This document shows, piece after piece, positions 1-10,480 of a stretch of 64,000 nt of DNA. Every line of letters starts with the position of its first letter. Position 1 is the first letter of the stretch. The notes beneath the pieces were generated by a model, which worked only from the letters and a program-made list of their open reading frames with translations, was not told the origin of the DNA and searched no databases. The DNA comes from Colwellia maritima. Its GTDB lineage: Bacteria; Pseudomonadota; Gammaproteobacteria; Enterobacterales; Alteromonadaceae. The stretch covers positions 186,001-250,000 of the forward strand of contig NZ_JAKKSL010000007.1 of the NCBI RefSeq assembly GCF_022669015.1, written 5' to 3'. The translations under genes and the position numbers were made by a program.

Positions 1-272
1 GTGTTCAACATATCCAAGAAATTAGCACCGAAATACAACAGAAAAATACTCTCGATTCGACTCAGGACTCTACTCAGAATCCTAAATCCTCAGAGAAAAA
101 AGAGACAACTAGCGAAGAAAATGAGAGTGAAAACAACAATGAAAAATCTACTCAACAAGAGTACTTATTACTTGGCTTAATTATTGGCATTTTATTGTTA
201 GTGTTAGCCGGATATTGCCGTTCTCGTCGTCAACTACCAAAACCACCGCTAATGCCAAGAAAGGAAGGTTAA
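1..272 (+). CDS. cobN: C-terminal end of a CobN-type cobaltochelatase large subunit (partial)
   Basis: An open frame enters from the left edge and stops at TAA 270-272. The visible 89 residues are a low-complexity Ser/Thr/Glu/Asn/Gln-rich linker, one strong membrane segment (LLLGLIIGILLLVLAGYC, about residues 55-74) and a short basic tail. This matches the C-terminal anchor found on some CobN-like chelatase subunits encoded just before TolQ/ExbB-like and DUF2149 genes. The stop is 1 nt before the next ATG, so the genes are one operon. The catalytic part is outside the window, so the identity rests on context (TolQ-like, DUF2149, CobO, BluB); a different anchored protein is possible. Confidence 0.55.
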   Translation, partial: VQHIQEISTEIQQKNTLDSTQDSTQNPKSSEKKETTSEENESENNNEKSTQQEYLLLGLIIGILLLVLAGYCRSRRQLPKPPLMPRKEG

Positions 273-273
273 T

Positions 274-777
274 ATGTTATATGGTTTCTCTTTAGATTTA
301 ATGCACTTAATCACCTCATGGTTATTACAACCGGTAATTTGGGGCTTATTGTTTTTTACCGCATTAGCCGTGTATGAATTTGGATTGGCTATTGGTGAAC
401 GCTTTTCTGTTATTCCTGCTTTAATTGCGGCAAAACAAAAGCAGCAGTTAATAGAACAAGGTAAGAAGCGCATTGAACGCGCTGACTTTATTACACGTAT
501 TGCGCCTATGTTAGGTTTAATGGGGACATTAATCCCCTTAGGTCCGGGTTTGTCAGCCTTAGGAACAGGTGATATTAGTATTTTAACGACCGCAATGACC
601 GTAGCCTTTGATACCACCATTATAGGTCTACTCGGCATTATGGGCTTCGTTTTAGGGCGAATGCGTAGACGTTGGTATGACAATGCGATGCAACGTTTAG
701 ACGACATTGTGATAGAAATAGAGTCAGCAGTAGCTATAAAACTTTCTGATGAAATCGTTTTAGCTAAAAGTGCTTAA
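274..777 (+). CDS. MotA/TolQ/ExbB-like proton channel protein
   Basis: A 167-aa inner-membrane protein. Three hydrophobic stretches are visible, near residues 13-35, 85-107 and 110-130. The central part (IAPMLGLMGTLIPLGPGLSAL, then TAMTVAFDTTIIGLLG) is the typical TolQ/ExbB/MotA core with the conserved Gly/Pro and Thr residues. Members of this family use the proton gradient to drive a partner protein. It lies between the anchored cobN-like gene and the DUF2149 gene with very short spacing. I infer that it energises or scaffolds the chelatase or cobalt uptake; that role is not proven by the sequence. Confidence 0.8.
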   Translation: MLYGFSLDLMHLITSWLLQPVIWGLLFFTALAVYEFGLAIGERFSVIPALIAAKQKQQLIEQGKKRIERADFITRIAPMLGLMGTLIPLGPGLSALGTGDISILTTAMTVAFDTTIIGLLGIMGFVLGRMRRRWYDNAMQRLDDIVIEIESAVAIKLSDEIVLAKSA

Positions 778-791
778 GGTAAGTCCATAAT

Positions 792-1133
792 ATGAATGAT
801 GCATGGCGAAGTAGCCAATTTGATAGTCAAGAACAAGAGCCACTTGGTCCTCTTGCTAACTTGATTGATATCATGCTTGTTTTTGCTTGTGGTTTAATTG
901 CCGCATTAGTGGCGCTTAGTCCTGAATTAGAGGAGCACTTTCAAGTAAGCAAAGAAGTAAATAAACAACAAAGTGCCGCGCAAATCCAACCAGTAAATAC
1001 AGTAGGTAAAGAATTATCCTCAGCACCAAAAACATTGATGAATAAACTGGAGAGTCAGGATGGTTATCAGTCAATGGGCCAAGTATATAAAGATCCTAAA
1101 ACTGGTAAGTTGATCCTGATTAGTAATGAATAG
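792..1133 (+). CDS. DUF2149-like small membrane protein of the cobalt/B12 operon
   Basis: A 113-aa protein. Its N-terminal PLGPLANLIDIMLVFACGLI stretch forms one membrane helix, followed by a soluble C-terminal tail ending in a YKDPKTGKLILI motif. The layout resembles ExbD/TolR-type partners (short cytoplasmic N-terminus containing a membrane Asp, periplasmic tail) and the DUF2149 proteins found with cobN-like and TolQ-like genes. It starts 14 nt after the TolQ-like stop and precedes cobO. It probably pairs with the upstream channel protein; biochemical function unknown. Confidence 0.65.
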   Translation: MNDAWRSSQFDSQEQEPLGPLANLIDIMLVFACGLIAALVALSPELEEHFQVSKEVNKQQSAAQIQPVNTVGKELSSAPKTLMNKLESQDGYQSMGQVYKDPKTGKLILISNE

Positions 1134-1171
1134 TCAGCTACGAAAAATAAGTAATAAATAGTGAGAAAAAC

Positions 1172-1812
1172 ATGAGCGATATTATTAAGAAGAGTGCATC
1201 CGAAGAAGATAAAGCACAGTTAAAAGAGAATAAACATATTGAACGACAGAAGAAAATTAAAAAAGCTGTTGATGAACGTGTTGCCAACGCAACAGAAGAA
1301 CGTGGTGTTTTTGTAGTTATAACAGGTAATGGTAAAGGTAAAAGTACATCAGGCTTTGGCACGGTATTACGGGCTATTGGTCACGGTCAAAAGGCGGCAT
1401 TGTTCAATTTATCAAAGGCTCTAAATGGGAATGCGGTGAAATGAATATTTTAAAACAATTTTCAATTCAACATCATGTTATGGGGACTGGCTTTACTTGG
1501 GAAACACAAAGTACCGACACAGACATCGCCGCGGCGACAGTTGCATGGCAAAAAAGTAAAGAGATGCTGAGCGATGAAACCCTTGATATTGTATTGCTTG
1601 ATGAAATGACTTACATGGTTAAGTATGGCTACATTGAACTAGATGATATTATCGAAGCTTTAAATAATCGACCTAAAATGCAACACGTATTAATTACTGG
1701 GCGAGCATGTCACCGACGATTAATCGAATTGGCGGATACAGTGTCAGAAGTTCAGCCAATAAAGCATGCTTTTAAAGCGGGTGTAAAAGCTCAAAAAGGT
1801 CTGGATTGGTAA
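1172..1812 (+). CDS. cobO: Corrinoid (cob(I)alamin) adenosyltransferase, CobO/BtuR type, frameshifted
   Basis: CobO/BtuR transfers the 5'-deoxyadenosyl group of ATP to reduced corrinoids. The N-terminal part has the P-loop TGNGKGKSTSGFG (about residues 50-62). The C-terminal part has HVMGTGFTWETQ and the VLLDEM and ITGR blocks typical of the family. The two halves are in different frames. Adding one A to AAAA at 1389-1392 joins them into a single 213-aa protein (normal family length) reading through QFIKG and WECGEMN. I therefore treat it as one gene with a probable sequence error. It is the last gene before the IS insertion. Confidence 0.85.
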
Positions 1813-1880
1813 CTGCTAGATTACTAAAAAATCAATAGGCTTCTATATCTATTGAGGAGCGAAACCGCCTTAGACTAAAC

Positions 1881-1904
1881 AACCACCGTCTAAAGACGGG
1901 GGTT
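1881..1904. other. Imperfect hairpin downstream of cobO
   Basis: Arms AACCACCGTC (1881-1890) and GACGGGGGTT (1895-1904) pair with one mismatch around a TAAA loop. There is no following T-run, so a terminator is doubtful. Similar hairpins occur at the ends of IS200/IS605-type elements, so this may be an IS scar in the 1813-2022 gap, where I see no gene. Confidence 0.35.
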
Positions 1905-2022
1905 TAAACCAATTCCTGCGGACGAATTAATACTCTAATTTCATGCGCATCAAGGACAATACTAATGTCCGCTTTTTAGATTAGATACATAATTGAACGC
2001 AAAATTTCGAGTTAATATTTTA

Positions 2023-2028
2023 TTCTAA
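2023..2028. repeat. Left target-site duplication of the IS1634-family element (TTCTAA)
   Basis: TTCTAA directly precedes the left inverted repeat and recurs at 23634-23639 directly after the right inverted repeat. This fits a 6-bp duplication made when the IS inserted between cobO and the bluB riboswitch. Confidence 0.65.
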
Positions 2029-2342
2029 CTGTCTTTCCGCACCTAAAAACATAATAAAAAAGCTTGACGCAGATCGCCATATTTGATCTATTACTTATCT
2101 TTGGGTGATGGAAAAATAATGGCGTCATATTCAACAAAAGGTCTTGATCATTTAGGTTTGGTTGCCGGCATGAACAAAGAGCTTGGTATTGCCAAGTTAA
2201 TTGATAAATCTCTTCCAGAGCAAAGTGATGATAAACTTATTTCTTATGGTCAGCTTGTTGAAGCGATGATTTTAAACGGGCTTGGTTTTGTTGGTCGTAC
2301 CTTGCACATGTATCCGCAATACATCAAAGAACGCCCTGTTGA
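2029..2342 (+). mobile_element. IS1634-family element, left part (split by the Tn7-like transposon)
   Basis: The element begins with CTGTCTTTCCGCACC (2029-2043), which matches the complement of the right end (23619-23633) at 12 of 15 positions. With the transposon removed the IS is about 1.72 kb, a normal size for the family. The right part is 22227-23633. Confidence 0.75.
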
Positions 2343-2370
2343 TGTGAATTACAACCCTTCTAACGACTAA
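2119..2370 (+). pseudogene. IS1634-family transposase, N-terminal fragment
   Basis: The protein starts MASYSTKGLDHLGLVAGM, the DUF4277-like N-terminal domain of IS1634-family transposases, and runs normally to KERPV. There the Tn7-like transposon interrupts it (position 2343), and the last codons to the stop at 2370 are transposon sequence. Joining GTTGA 2338-2342 to base 22232 restores ERPVERLIGEG in frame, which shows the gene was continuous before insertion. The ATG at 2119 fits the family start better than the upstream alternative at 2083. Confidence 0.85.
2338..2342. repeat. Left 5-bp target-site duplication of the Tn7-like transposon (GTTGA)
   Basis: GTTGA occurs immediately outside the left terminus and again at 22227-22231 immediately outside the right terminus. 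A 5-bp duplication is the hallmark of Tn7/Tn5053-type transposition. Confidence 0.9.
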
Positions 2371-2406
2371 ACAACGATATTTTGTACTACATCATTATTT
2401 TGTACT
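2343..2406. repeat. Left transposon end with terminal repeat and internal TnsB-site-like repeats
   Basis: After the 13-bp terminal repeat, ATTTTGTACT occurs twice at 18-bp spacing (2379-2388 and 2397-2406). The complementary core AGTACAA also lies near the right end (22201-22207). Repeated sites near both ends are what TnsB-type transposases bind; the assignment is inferred from position and repetition only. Confidence 0.5.
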
Positions 2407-2422
2407 GGGAACTTATCAAATA

Positions 2423-4167
2423 ATGGCGGGAATATTCCAAGGATTAAGGAATTTCCGGCCGATGATCGCTATTGGAGAATAGACTGGTTTGGTGCTATCG
2501 AGCGAAATCCACATATACCTTCAGAGCCCTTCGTTCAAATCGTAATAAGCCCGCTTTTTCAAAACGAGGACATACACTCCTCTGCTAAGAAACTCACCTC
2601 TACTCATGTTACAGACTATAAAGAGCAATGCGTTATAAAGATAGGTGTAGGCCAATTGCCATTGGTCAGTATAGGCTCAATCTGGCTAAATGGTTACTGC
2701 CAGACTGTCAAAGCAGGTAAGCAGGAACGCTTTTACAATCTCATAATAAACAACAAAAGTATTCGAACGCTTCCAAGCAACCACAAGGAAGAAGACAAAA
2801 ACCTAATACCCTACGACGGCTATCGAACTGGAAAAGGTTTTATGGCCAATTTAGTAGCTGTTGAGAGAGATAATGATCCCTTCGGACTACTGATTCCGGC
2901 AATGGAATTAATTCGTTTTTATTACGCTGTATCAACAGACATGGCGCATGTTATTTTTTCAGGTGACCTGAAGCACCAACCAAATAATGTTCTCAATCCT
3001 GAAAAGTGTGGTTTTTTAGAAGAAGAGAATCGATGCATACTACACTTACGACAACATCTTTCAAATGAAGATGGTTTGGTGATCGGCAGGATACTCTCTA
3101 GCGATGAAGCTTGGCAGGGGGCAACGCTTCCTCATGACGCTATGATGCGCGACTCTCTGAACTCCAAATTTTCGCATCCTGAAAGTGGGTTTCCTTTCTT
3201 CGGCATTACCAATCTAAAAGTTAGAGGGAAATACATAAAAGCTCAAGATAGTCATTCTAAAAGCGGTTGGCGTTATTTGGTACTGAGTATAGAACATTGC
3301 TCAGCCCCGTTTCCATTTGAAAATCTCACCGCAGGAAGAGACAACGACGCAGGCCAATCAGAAGGTGAAGATGAACTTAGCGATAAAGAAAAGGCAACAG
3401 CATTTCCAGTGTCGAGGCATAAAACATCTGACGGTAAAAAATCATTTCAAAATACAGATGAACCAGATCAAGCAAAAACCAATGAGCACATTCCTCTACC
3501 CACCGACAGGTTTGGCGCTATTACAGGGAAAAAAGTCGATAGACCGGAAAAAGAACAGTGTCGCTATATTAGCAGACTACGTAACGCTCCAAAGAAAGAT
3601 GAACCAAAAAACCTAGGAACTGGGCAAGGAAACTCTGATGGTTCAGAAACTGGTCGAGGCCACGTAGATCAAACCCGAACACGCCGAAAAGCTCTCCCTG
3701 CAAGCTTTGAAGCCTTCAAAGAGGCCATAGAGCTGCTAAACCAGATTGAAGGAATTCAGGCCTGTATACGTCCAGAAGAAGAAGCTATCGAGTATATCCC
3801 GCTGACAACACCGGCCAATAAAAGACAATGGTCGTATCTTGACTCAAGCACACGAACCAGACGACAGGTAATTATTGCAGATATCTATTTTCAACATAGG
3901 TGGTATTCGTTAATTGAATTTGAATTACGGAAAAGTGACAAATGTAAAGTAGCATTGATATCTAACAGTAATGGGGAATATTACTCTAACTATCAAATAA
4001 ATTACCTGCTATTTCAGCTCGCAAATGAAAAAGGTATTTGGAAAAATTGCCGCATATTTGCAGGAAAAGCTATTAATATTATTACTATGAAGCATACATG
4101 GCCATCAGAAGTCCAATTCTGTAAAGCTATCTATTCTAAGGTAAATTTTAACAGTGTAAGTACTTAA
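2423..4167 (+). CDS. TnsE-like transposition target-selection protein
   Basis: A protein of about 581 aa if one G is added to GGG at 2428-2430, which gives an ATG start at 2423. Without that base the long frame opens after a stop at 2370 and has no canonical start before TTG 2656, although the peptide upstream (RYWRIDWFG, FVQIVISPLF) looks like real coding. The order resembles TnsE of Tn7 (538 aa): N-terminal beta-rich domain, a PAMELIRFYY helix near the middle, a long low-complexity hydrophilic linker (about residues 300-400) and a C-terminal domain with IADIYFQHRWYSLIEFE. TnsE directs Tn7 to replicating and mobile DNA. It lies at the opposite end from tnsABC. Homology is judged by layout and short motifs only. 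Confidence 0.5.
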
Positions 4168-4200
4168 TATTTCTCTTACTCAACAAAGGTACAAATTGAC

Positions 4201-5274
4201 TCATTCATCAATTTCTGGCAACTCAACTAGTGGTCTAAATATACGAGGTAAATATTTACTTTCACAATACAACTCTTGATCCAAAGCTCGATTGTGGCAA
4301 CGTTCGATGATTATTGAGCTAATCGGCTGTTTATATTGTATATTTTTTTGACCTTCCTTCTCAAAGATTCGGTGGTATGGATGCCCTTGAGTACTAACAT
4401 CATCAAGCATATCTACATAAATTGAGGATAGCTTAAGTTGATGAATATTTTTTTGTAGTGATTCAAATATAGAAAGACCTGCTTTATCTAGATCTCCCCA
4501 AAAAATAACCAAAGACTTGATCAATATTGCTTTCAAATCCGGTTGAGGCTGATTATCTGTTGGGCAAGCAATTATTGAGTTACTTGTGATTTTATCAGCA
4601 AAGTTCTCTAATGTAAGTCCGTAGCCATATGACGATATTATTAGAGTATTGTATTTATGAGCGTACGGTTTCAGATAATTAAACACTCGAGGGTTCTCTA
4701 CAAATAAAACCTGTGAAGAAGTAGGCTGACCTGCTGTTAATATATAATAAGTAGATTCGTCATGAGGCAGCGAAATACCTAATTCTTTTGTTAACCGTGA
4801 AATGTTATCTAGAGCTTTTGAACTACCAAGTAAATGACGAGCACTAAAAATATACCTGTCATGGCTATGCATCACTCCCGATCCTTTAATTGCCAACAAA
4901 CCTTTTAAAATTTTCGCTATATCCTGTTCATTAAAGCCATCAAAATATTTATGATGCTTTATAAATATATTACGGATTTGTTGGTCATTCGTTACTTCAT
5001 CAACCACACTCTCAACTAGTTTTCGGCTTTCGGAAACAGGCTGATGTCTGATATCTGTCCAAGCAACTTTTTTTACAGGAATGCCACGAACGTTTATTCC
5101 AGTAATAAGTCCTGCTTTTGATAACTGTAATAATGCTTGTTGCACATCTATTGAGCTTAAACTCGTTTTATCTATTAGTCGCTTAATTAAAGTTCCTGGG
5201 TTAAGTTGTTTGGTACCAGGCTCGCCAATGAACTTGATTAACTCAATTTTAATTATGTCTATAGCTTCAGGCAT
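4201..5274 (-). CDS. jetD: Wadjet JetD-like Toprim nuclease subunit (DUF3322/DUF2220 type)
   Basis: A 357-aa protein. The N-terminal half is helical with winged-helix character. The C-terminal half carries the Toprim-like signature: a glutamate in VLFVENPRVF (about residue 188), an aspartate pair in FWGDLDKAGLSIFESL (about residue 260), and a late ALDQE motif equivalent to the LEQE seen in JetD proteins. In Wadjet, JetD cleaves circular plasmid DNA extruded by the JetABC motor. The start (ATG 5272-5274) overlaps the repaired end of jetC (stop 5267-5269), which indicates translational coupling. It is the last gene of the operon. Confidence 0.8.
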   Translation of the reverse strand: MPEAIDIIKIELIKFIGEPGTKQLNPGTLIKRLIDKTSLSSIDVQQALLQLSKAGLITGINVRGIPVKKVAWTDIRHQPVSESRKLVESVVDEVTNDQQIRNIFIKHHKYFDGFNEQDIAKILKGLLAIKGSGVMHSHDRYIFSARHLLGSSKALDNISRLTKELGISLPHDESTYYILTAGQPTSSQVLFVENPRVFNYLKPYAHKYNTLIISSYGYGLTLENFADKITSNSIIACPTDNQPQPDLKAILIKSLVIFWGDLDKAGLSIFESLQKNIHQLKLSSIYVDMLDDVSTQGHPYHRIFEKEGQKNIQYKQPISSIIIERCHNRALDQELYCESKYLPRIFRPLVELPEIDE

Positions 5275-8200
5275 CACATTCTTCCGACTCTAATTGCAAT
5301 GTCATTGATGCCATTTGAGTACTTTCATCAGGTTTTATTTGACTGGCATGTAATAATACACCTTTTCGATTTCTTTGGAGATATATTGTAAAAACGAGGG
5401 AATATATCAAAGTTGTTCTTGTAATATGGGTTATGTAACCATCCTATAATCTGGAATTCATCCTTAATATTCATCACAGTTTCCAACGAATCGTTAATCA
5501 TTTTTCTATCTGATAAATTGGAAAATAATCCATCAATAAGCACAACTTTATCTGCAATAGGGCTACGTTTTACACGATTTAAAGTCTTTGGTGTTGTTTA
5601 CTCGTTCTGAGTTAAATGCTGCAAGTTTTACTAATAGCAACAAACCAATCGCAGCTTTTTGACCAACAGAAAACATTTCAGATAATGGAACTAACCTATC
5701 TGCTGTTAGTCTAGGATGAATGACTTTAATCGAAGGAAGGTTGTTATTTTTATCGTCACTACCCACAAAAACTGAACGATTGAATTCTAGTTTCAGTTTT
5801 TCTTGTAACTGTGCAATATGCTGACTTTCAGTTTTGCTGACTAACCTATCGGCATTTATTAAATCACTTTGAAAGCGCTCTTCCTCAATTCTCACTGAGG
5901 TTATCATTTTGTCTATTTGATCTTGTATTTGCTCATCAGAGATAACGTTTGAGTCAAGGATAAACCCGGCTTGACCGCTTCCTTTACCTAAAGAAGATTT
6001 CATTAACTTTAAGTTTTCCTTCAATGTATTAGTAAGCAATACCATATTATTTGCTAAGGTTTGCTTTTGGTTTCTAACATCTTCCGCTGTCCGCTCTACT
6101 ATTTTTTCCTTATCAATGGCTGTTTGTTCGATATGTGGCTTTAACTTGTTTACTGCTAATACAATACGGCTAATGTCGCCATGAATTAATTCCTGACGCT
6201 CAGCTTCACGAATGACTTTATCTGTTTCAAGATTTCTTTTGATAGTTCCTACTATATCGTTTTGTTTACTATTCATGGTTTTAGTGAGAGCTGATATTTC
6301 TTCATGTGCAACTTCCAAGCCTAAGCCTTCAATTGCATCAAAAAGATTAAGGTATAATTCCGCAGTTTGATTAAGATCTCTTTTCTGATCTTCTCTAATC
6401 TCAGCTTCAATATTGATGGCATACTTAGTGAACGAGTTTAACTCTGTTGCTTCAAATGTTATTTCAAGTTCTGTTTGTAGGTAGGACGTTAATTCTGAGG
6501 CCAGATGATACATACGCATGAATTTCACATATTCCTCTTGATATTCCTTAGCCTTGAAAGCTTTATCTGGAATTTTCTCCTGATTATTCTCTATATCATC
6601 AGTTATCTTTTGTATAAGTTCATCGTTATTTATAATAGTTTCATTAATAGACTGAATTTTGCTAATTAATGTAGTGTTGTAATTTTCATCACCTTTTATA
6701 TCAACGTATGCCTGCGCTTGTTCAAAGTTGAATTTTAATTTACGTTCTAATAGACGTTTTTCTTCAATTAACTTAGATTTCTCACTTGTATAAGATTGAT
6801 CAAATACTGGGCCGGCCTCTTTCACAAACAAAGCGGCCTGTATTAATGGTGTTTTCCACTCTGAGTATTTACCATTAGCCCGAGTGTAGTTTTCGGATAA
6901 ATCTAATACATTTTGAGAAAGCTTCCTGCATTCTATTCCTTCATTCTCTACATGTTGACTAAGTGATTTTATTTTGGGTTTAATTTCGGCTAACTTTCTA
7001 CCTAGAGTGTTTATTACAGATAGCCCCCCTCATGAACGAACAACTGAGCACTAGCTAAACGAGCATAACACTGTATTTCTTTATTATTGAGTACGACAAC
7101 TTCAGCATTGAGTTGCTCTTGCTTCAACTCAATGTCGTTTAAATCGGTTTCAAGTTGCTTTAACTTATCTACACCTCCTAAAGCAATAAACCTTATAGAA
7201 TTTTGAAAACGTACTATGTTTTTGTCAGTTAAAACACTATTTAACTCATCTCTCTCCACAGCTAACCCTATTAACAAGGTTTCAGTATTAATCAGTTGTT
7301 CAATAGTCGAATTTAATTTCTCGTCACCACCTATTTGATCATAGTACTGTGCAACTTTAATTAAAAGAAACTCTCTAGAGGCTTTTACACTACTTAAACG
7401 CTTATATTCCTTAGCTGTTTCATCTACACGCTCACTACAGGCAATAAGTTTCCTCGGTGTATCTTGGCGAAATGCTTGCTTTACACGTTGTAGCCATACA
7501 TATTGTTCACTTTCTGGCGAGATTGCTTGTATTTCAATTTCAGTATCATTTATTTCTTGTTTTAATTCGCTTATTTGTACTTCTAAGCGCAACAACAGCT
7601 CAGGCAGGTAATTACTATCTTTCAGAACCTTTACATGAAGAGATTCATACGATAATAACGCAGAAGTGTTGTTACTATCTTTGCAATATGCAATGAGTTT
7701 TTCACGATAAAACACAGGATAATCCATCCCTACTTCAATAAGATGCTCTAACATTTCAGTAGCTTGTAGATTTGTTTCAACAACAGGTGCATGAAGAACA
7801 CTAGAGAACTCAGCAAGACACCTGGCTAATTGTTTTTCCGATAGACCCATTCCAGATATCACTTGATGCACAGTTTCTCCTGAAAATTCCAGTTCAGAGA
7901 GGATCTCATTCACAAGGTTGCTTGGTGTCAATTCACCGTTTTGTTTCAAATCTTTGGTATTGCGTATTAACTGATATCAGCTCTTGCCTTTTTCGCCCTA
8001 AAATTGCAGATTTGTTTCCGTATTCAGTATTTATCTGAGTAATTACCGAGTCAATATCCTTGTCATATTTACTTTCAAATTGTTCGATAGCAGATAGTAA
8101 CTCAAACTGTTCGCTCCATTCTTTATCTAGTTCAAACAATTGAGCTTTGGCCTCACTCAACTTCTTCTCAATACAGTTTTCAATATCACCTAAATCTACC

Positions 8201-10477
8201 TCTGAAAATAGGTTACCAAAGTAATTCTCAACAACCCCAAAAGAGTTACTCGCTGCCGGCAACCTTTTGAATTCTTCATCAAGTTGCGCCTTAACTGTTT
8301 CGTGTTTGCTTATTTGTGCGGTCAGCTCATTTTTTCTTGTTTGCTTATTGGTTAAAAATTGTTGTGGGTTGTCACAATTGAATTTACTAGTCACAAAATG
8401 ATAATCGTCTACAACTAATTCTAACTGTTCATGTTTGTTAGCAAGAGTTTGAGAAAATTGTTTTGCAGCGTCCAATTCTTGACTTTTTGCATCCACCTCT
8501 TTTTTAAGGTTCTTCTGGAGGTTTTCGGTAGTAGCAAGTTCGCCATCCGTATAATGATCTTTAACAGCATTGTAATCATTTTGTTTAGAGATCATCTCGT
8601 TTAATTTCACTTGCTGACTTTCAGCCTCTTGACCGAGGTTAGTTAAAGTCCTCCTATCTGTATCAAGCTGCTCACTCCTATCATTTAACTCTTTTTCTAA
8701 CTCTTCTTTTTTAGCCTTTAATTCAGTTGATTTTTTTTCTAACTCTTCAAGCTGAGAGGAGTAATCTTCTAACTCCCCGAACATACTTTTTGCACAATTA
8801 TAGTGCTCCCGAAACGGTGACAATGCAGCGTTTCGGTCATGAAGCGCTTCATATCGAGCATCATTAGCATTTTTACTTTTTTCGATGATTACAAGCGTTT
8901 CTCTAGGCGTTTCAAGCTCCTCCTTTGTAAAGTCAGGTGATTCACACATTGCGATATAAGCTTGTTCATTTAACTCATATTTTTCAATACTGTCTTGAAG
9001 TGCTTTTCGCTGTACTCCAAGTTGCTTATTTTCTTCCTGAAATTCTTTCTGCTCTAGTTTTTGCTTCTCAATATGATATTTAAACTGACATAGCTCGTCG
9101 TATATAGGATTAGGAGATGGGAGTTTATTTCTAATATCAAAGCCATAATTTATACAACGCAACAAATGCTCTTTTCCACCTTCGACAACCACTCGGTTAT
9201 CCCCGATATAACTCAGCAATGTAACTGCTTCCTCGATAGTGAAATAGTGATTACGATGCCCCCCCGTATTTTTTACACAAGCAAGATCCATAGATATTCC
9301 AATAACTTGTGATGATTTTATTTTTTTGGAAGGAATAGATTTAGATAAACATGTTTCATTTACACGAGAAACGGACATATTCAGATATTTTGCTAAAACC
9401 ATATCACTAATCAGCCATTGTCCTTCGTGAAAAGAAAGTCTGGTTGGCAATCGAGTTTTTGCTTACTTGGTTATCTTCTAATAATTCTTCATCAATTTGA
9501 GCAACCAGTCTTTCAAGAGGTTCTTTGCAAGTAATGCGATTAATCATCGCTAATTGATGGTTAAGCAGGTTTACTTGTTTATGAAGCAGAGCTTTATCAT
9601 CTTGGTAATCTTCGATCAATGTATTAGCTTCAGACAGCCAATCAAATAAATCGTTGTAAGCATCTCTATCTTGCTCAGCCTTTTCCTGCTTGATTTCAAC
9701 GGCTATAACTTTGCGAGAAGACTTAACCAATGTATCAACAAAGTGTTTTTCATCTTCTTCAGCAAAGCTACCCATAACATCCATCAATAAGTGTGGTGCT
9801 ATGTGCTCATAAAAAAAAGATGTGCTGAAATCTTCTCCTTTAGGGTGAGAATTTTGCAGTGAAAAGAAATTTCCAGTGCCATCTCCCCCTCCTGATTTTT
9901 GATAATTCAATTGCTGTTGAAGAAAGCCCATGTCGAACAACAAACTTATTGCTTCAATGTACTCACTACGATTACGATTTTGGTAACCTTTTTGATTTTT
10001 AAGCACCTCTTTGAATTGCTTATCTGTAACTAATTCGATTTGTTTACTTTCATCTTCATTTCGAACAAAGGCAACAGGACAATCAGACAGCCTTCCCTGA
10101 TAGAGGTAAAATGTAATGTCTTTGTCATAACATCCGTATAACCCCATCACATAATGTTCAACACCGCTTTCGAAAAGCTCTCTTCCTGTTGTTATTTGTT
10201 GTTTTACTTCAATACGAATATGACTAGAGATCCCCTTTTTCGATGGTGCAAGCAGTCTCTTAGTTTCTGCATGTAGGGTTCTATCTCTTGTTAATATGGT
10301 AAATATTGCATTACATAGGCGTGTTTTTCCTCGCCCATTATCAACGCGTCCTATTGCATTTTCACCATCAAAATCTAAGCATAGGTGTGGCCAATGTGCT
10401 TTCCATGCAGGATCCCAAGGATCTACTCGTTCAGTATTAAGAAAGTTAGATACTTCTACCTGAGTGATTAATGCCAT
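5267..10477 (-). CDS. jetC: Wadjet JetC-like SMC/MukB-type ATPase, very long, with several frameshifts
   Basis: The DNA-loop-extruding motor subunit. The N-terminal head has the P-loop GRVDNGRGKTRL (about residues 42-53). The middle is long heptad-rich coiled coil (about 9300-7000 and 7000-5900). The C-terminal head has an ABC-signature-like FSVGQKAAIGLLLLVKLA and Walker B/D-loop VVLIDGLFSNLSD. Five frame breaks lie at about 9452-9456 (A5), 7940-7945 (A-run), 7023-7028 (C6 on the plus strand), 5555-5560 (A-run) and 5400-5412 (CCC). Single-base corrections at each give one frame of exactly 1736 codons. JetC proteins are usually shorter (about 1100-1500 aa). The start is 3 nt after jetB. Confidence 0.75.
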
Positions 10478-10480
10478 TAG

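Noticed and set aside
249-707. Antisense open frame opposite the TolQ-like gene, and similar antisense frames across the NRPS genes
   Set aside because: They mirror well-supported genes, lack family motifs and ribosome binding sites, and are composition shadows.
1813-2022. Hairpin after cobO as an intrinsic terminator
   Set aside because: The stem AACCACCGTC/GACGGGGGTT has no T-run; listed only as a hairpin and possible IS scar.
5328-9450. Several separate coiled-coil genes instead of one jetC
   Set aside because: Head motifs lie at opposite ends, the breaks sit in short runs, and single-base corrections at five sites give one frame of exactly 1736 codons ending in an overlap with jetD.
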